From: Proteiniphilum sp. UBA4977
Lineage (GTDB): Bacteria > Bacteroidota > Bacteroidia > Bacteroidales > Dysgonomonadaceae
DNA length: 64,000 nucleotides
Direction: 5' to 3'
Assembly (NCBI GenBank): GCA_002398565.1
Contig: DGZP01000064.1
Span: 21,178-85,177, forward strand
Part shown: piece by piece, positions 62,849-64,000 of the stretch
Layout: each line of letters begins with the position of its first letter
Numbering within the stretch: position 1 is the stretch's first letter
Position numbers and translations under genes: made by a program
Notes under the pieces: generated by a model
Databases searched by the model: none
The model's input: the letters and a program-made list of their open reading frames with translations, nothing else
Told to the model about the DNA's origin: nothing

Positions 62849-64000
62849 TTATTCAGCCGTCAGTGCGGCAATATTTTCCTTCAGCAACGTAATCTTGATT
62901 TCTGCATCGGCCTGTTTGCGACGTTCCGTTTCCACAATTTCGGGCTTTGCGTTCTGTACAAACCGCTCGTTGGATAGTTTTTTCAGCACCGACTGCAGGA
63001 AGCCCTCGGTATAAGTCAGTTCTGCTTTCAGTTTTTGCAGTTCTGCCTTCATATCCGTCACGCCGGCCAGCGGAACTGTATATTCGAGGGTACCGACCAT
63101 AAATCCGGCAGCTCCGGCCTTCTTTTCAGACACAGGAGAGAAGGAGGAAAGGTTGCACATTTTCGTGATCACACTGCTGTATTTATCCCTGTCGCCACCC
63201 ACAATCTGTAGTTCCAGTGCATCTTTTTGAGGAATGTTTTTTTCCAGCCGAATGGTACGTACCCCGGCAATGATTTGTTTCACCCGTTCCATTTCAGCCA
63301 GTAGCACACTGTTGACCTCTTTGGCTTGTGGCTGTAGAGCGGTCATGATACTGTCACCCGCTTTCCGGTTGTCCATTGCCTGCCAGAGTTCTTCGGTAAT
63401 AAAAGGCATAAAAGGATGAATCAAACGGAGCAATGCATCGAAATAACCCAGCGTGACACCGTAGGTCTTACCGTCGATAGGCTGTTGATAAGCCGGCTTG
63501 ATGATCTCGAGGTACCAGGAGGAGAATTCGTCCCAGAAGAGCTTGTAGAGCAGCATCAACGCTTCGGAGAGGCGGTATTTGGTAAACAGGTCATTGATCT
63601 CAAGAATTGTCTCGGAGAGTTTGCTGCCAAACCAGTCGATGGCTGTCTGTGCCGGCTCCGGCTGAGAAAGAGCGTCGTTCACCTCCCAGCCTCTGATGAG
63701 CCGGAAGGCATTCCATATCTTGTTGTTGAAATTACGCCCCTGTTCGCAAAGTGCTTCGTCGAAGAGGAGATCGTTCCCGGCAGCGGAGGAGAGCAACATC
63801 CCCATGCGTACGCCGTCGGCGCCATACTGATTCATCAGCTCAATGGGGTCGGGAGAGTTTCCCAATTGTTTCGACATTTTTCTGCCCAGTTTATCCCTGA
63901 CGATACCCGTGAAATAGACATTATGAAAACAAGGCTCGTTACGGTATTCGTAACCCGACATGATCATGCGGGCTACCCAGAAGAAGATGATATCGGGACC
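62849..64000 (-). CDS. valS: Valine-tRNA ligase, C-terminal part (cut by window edge)
   Basis: The open frame continues to the right edge of the window, so the N-terminal half is missing. The visible 384 codons begin with GPDIIFFWVARMIMSG. They contain the class I signature KMSKQ in GRKMSKQLGNSPDPIE, the anticodon-binding helical domain (LIHPFMPFITEELWQAM) and the C-terminal coiled coil typical of ValS (KAELQKLKAELTYTEGFLQS). It charges tRNA-Val in the cytoplasm. Stop codon at 62849-62851. Confidence 0.95.
   Translation of the reverse strand, partial: GPDIIFFWVARMIMSGYEYRNEPCFHNVYFTGIVRDKLGRKMSKQLGNSPDPIELMNQYGADGVRMGMLLSSAAGNDLLFDEALCEQGRNFNNKIWNAFRLIRGWEVNDALSQPEPAQTAIDWFGSKLSETILEINDLFTKYRLSEALMLLYKLFWDEFSSWYLEIIKPAYQQPIDGKTYGVTLGYFDALLRLIHPFMPFITEELWQAMDNRKAGDSIMTALQPQAKEVNSVLLAEMERVKQIIAGVRTIRLEKNIPQKDALELQIVGGDRDKYSSVITKMCNLSSFSPVSEKKAGAAGFMVGTLEYTVPLAGVTDMKAELQKLKAELTYTEGFLQSVLKKLSNERFVQNAKPEIVETERRKQADAEIKITLLKENIAALTAE

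Noticed and set aside
1..64000. CRISPR arrays, insertion sequences or prophage genes
   Set aside because: None seen: no regularly spaced repeats, transposase-like proteins or phage structural genes were recognised on either strand.

Overview
The window looks like chromosomal DNA of a member of the Bacteroidota (Bacteroidales), perhaps Dysgonomonadaceae or a relative. The evidence is SusC/SusD and TonB-receptor operons, many lipoproteins with an LxxC-type lipobox, almost no Shine-Dalgarno sequences, and repeated promoters of the Bacteroidetes form (TTG, about 19-20 bp, TAnnTTTG). The family-level guess is inference. Most of the window is dense in ordinary genes; no insertion sequence, CRISPR array or prophage was seen.

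Layout. 0.3-6.7 kb: tRNA-Arg(TCT), gdhA, a 56-residue membrane protein, glmS and a PiT phosphate transporter. 6.7-19.6 kb, all on the minus strand: an envelope and nutrient-uptake block made of a small secreted protein, a MORN-like protein, a TonB receptor with a beta-helix-like lipoprotein, and a SusC/SusD operon with an IPT-NHL lipoprotein and a DUF4361-type lipoprotein. The promoters of this block carry hexamers repeated every 11 bp, in fixed register with the -7 element, which resemble Pho boxes. A calcineurin-type phosphoesterase at 46-48 kb has the same arrangement. The SusCD operon lies between two 87-bp direct repeats of this promoter. 19.6-25.3 kb: a DEAD-box helicase, a phosphatase-like lipoprotein without its catalytic Cys and Arg, nadA and ychF.

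25.4-40.5 kb is the most interesting region. It is a LacI-controlled run of eight plus-strand genes: fucI, GH172, GH116, GH172, GH172, a DUF6786-like lipoprotein, a FucP-type permease and an AraB-type ribulokinase. GH172 and GH116 are the families with reported exo-acting D-arabinofuranosidases. FucI is a known D-arabinose isomerase, and AraB-type kinases can make D-ribulose 5-phosphate. I read the locus as a periplasmic system that trims D-arabinofuranose from oligosaccharides, imports D-arabinose and feeds it to the pentose phosphate pathway. It has no SusCD pair and no endo-enzyme of its own.

40.5-64 kb is mostly housekeeping: a radical SAM protein, a DedA-like protein, polA, a polyprenyl synthetase, hsp20, the phosphoesterase, a decayed GH2 beta-galactosidase, and uvrC-dtd-mazG-deoC downstream of mnmG-apt with a perfect parS site between mnmG and apt. 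Then come an exonuclease/phosphatase-family protein, ybeY, a SpmA-SpmB fusion, an operon of a Tat-exported Gfo/Idh/MocA oxidoreductase and an unusual isomerase-alkaline phosphatase fusion, a helix-hairpin-helix protein, and valS, which is cut by the window edge.

Nothing here was computed. Family calls come from reading the translations and motifs, and promoter and operator calls from visual matching.
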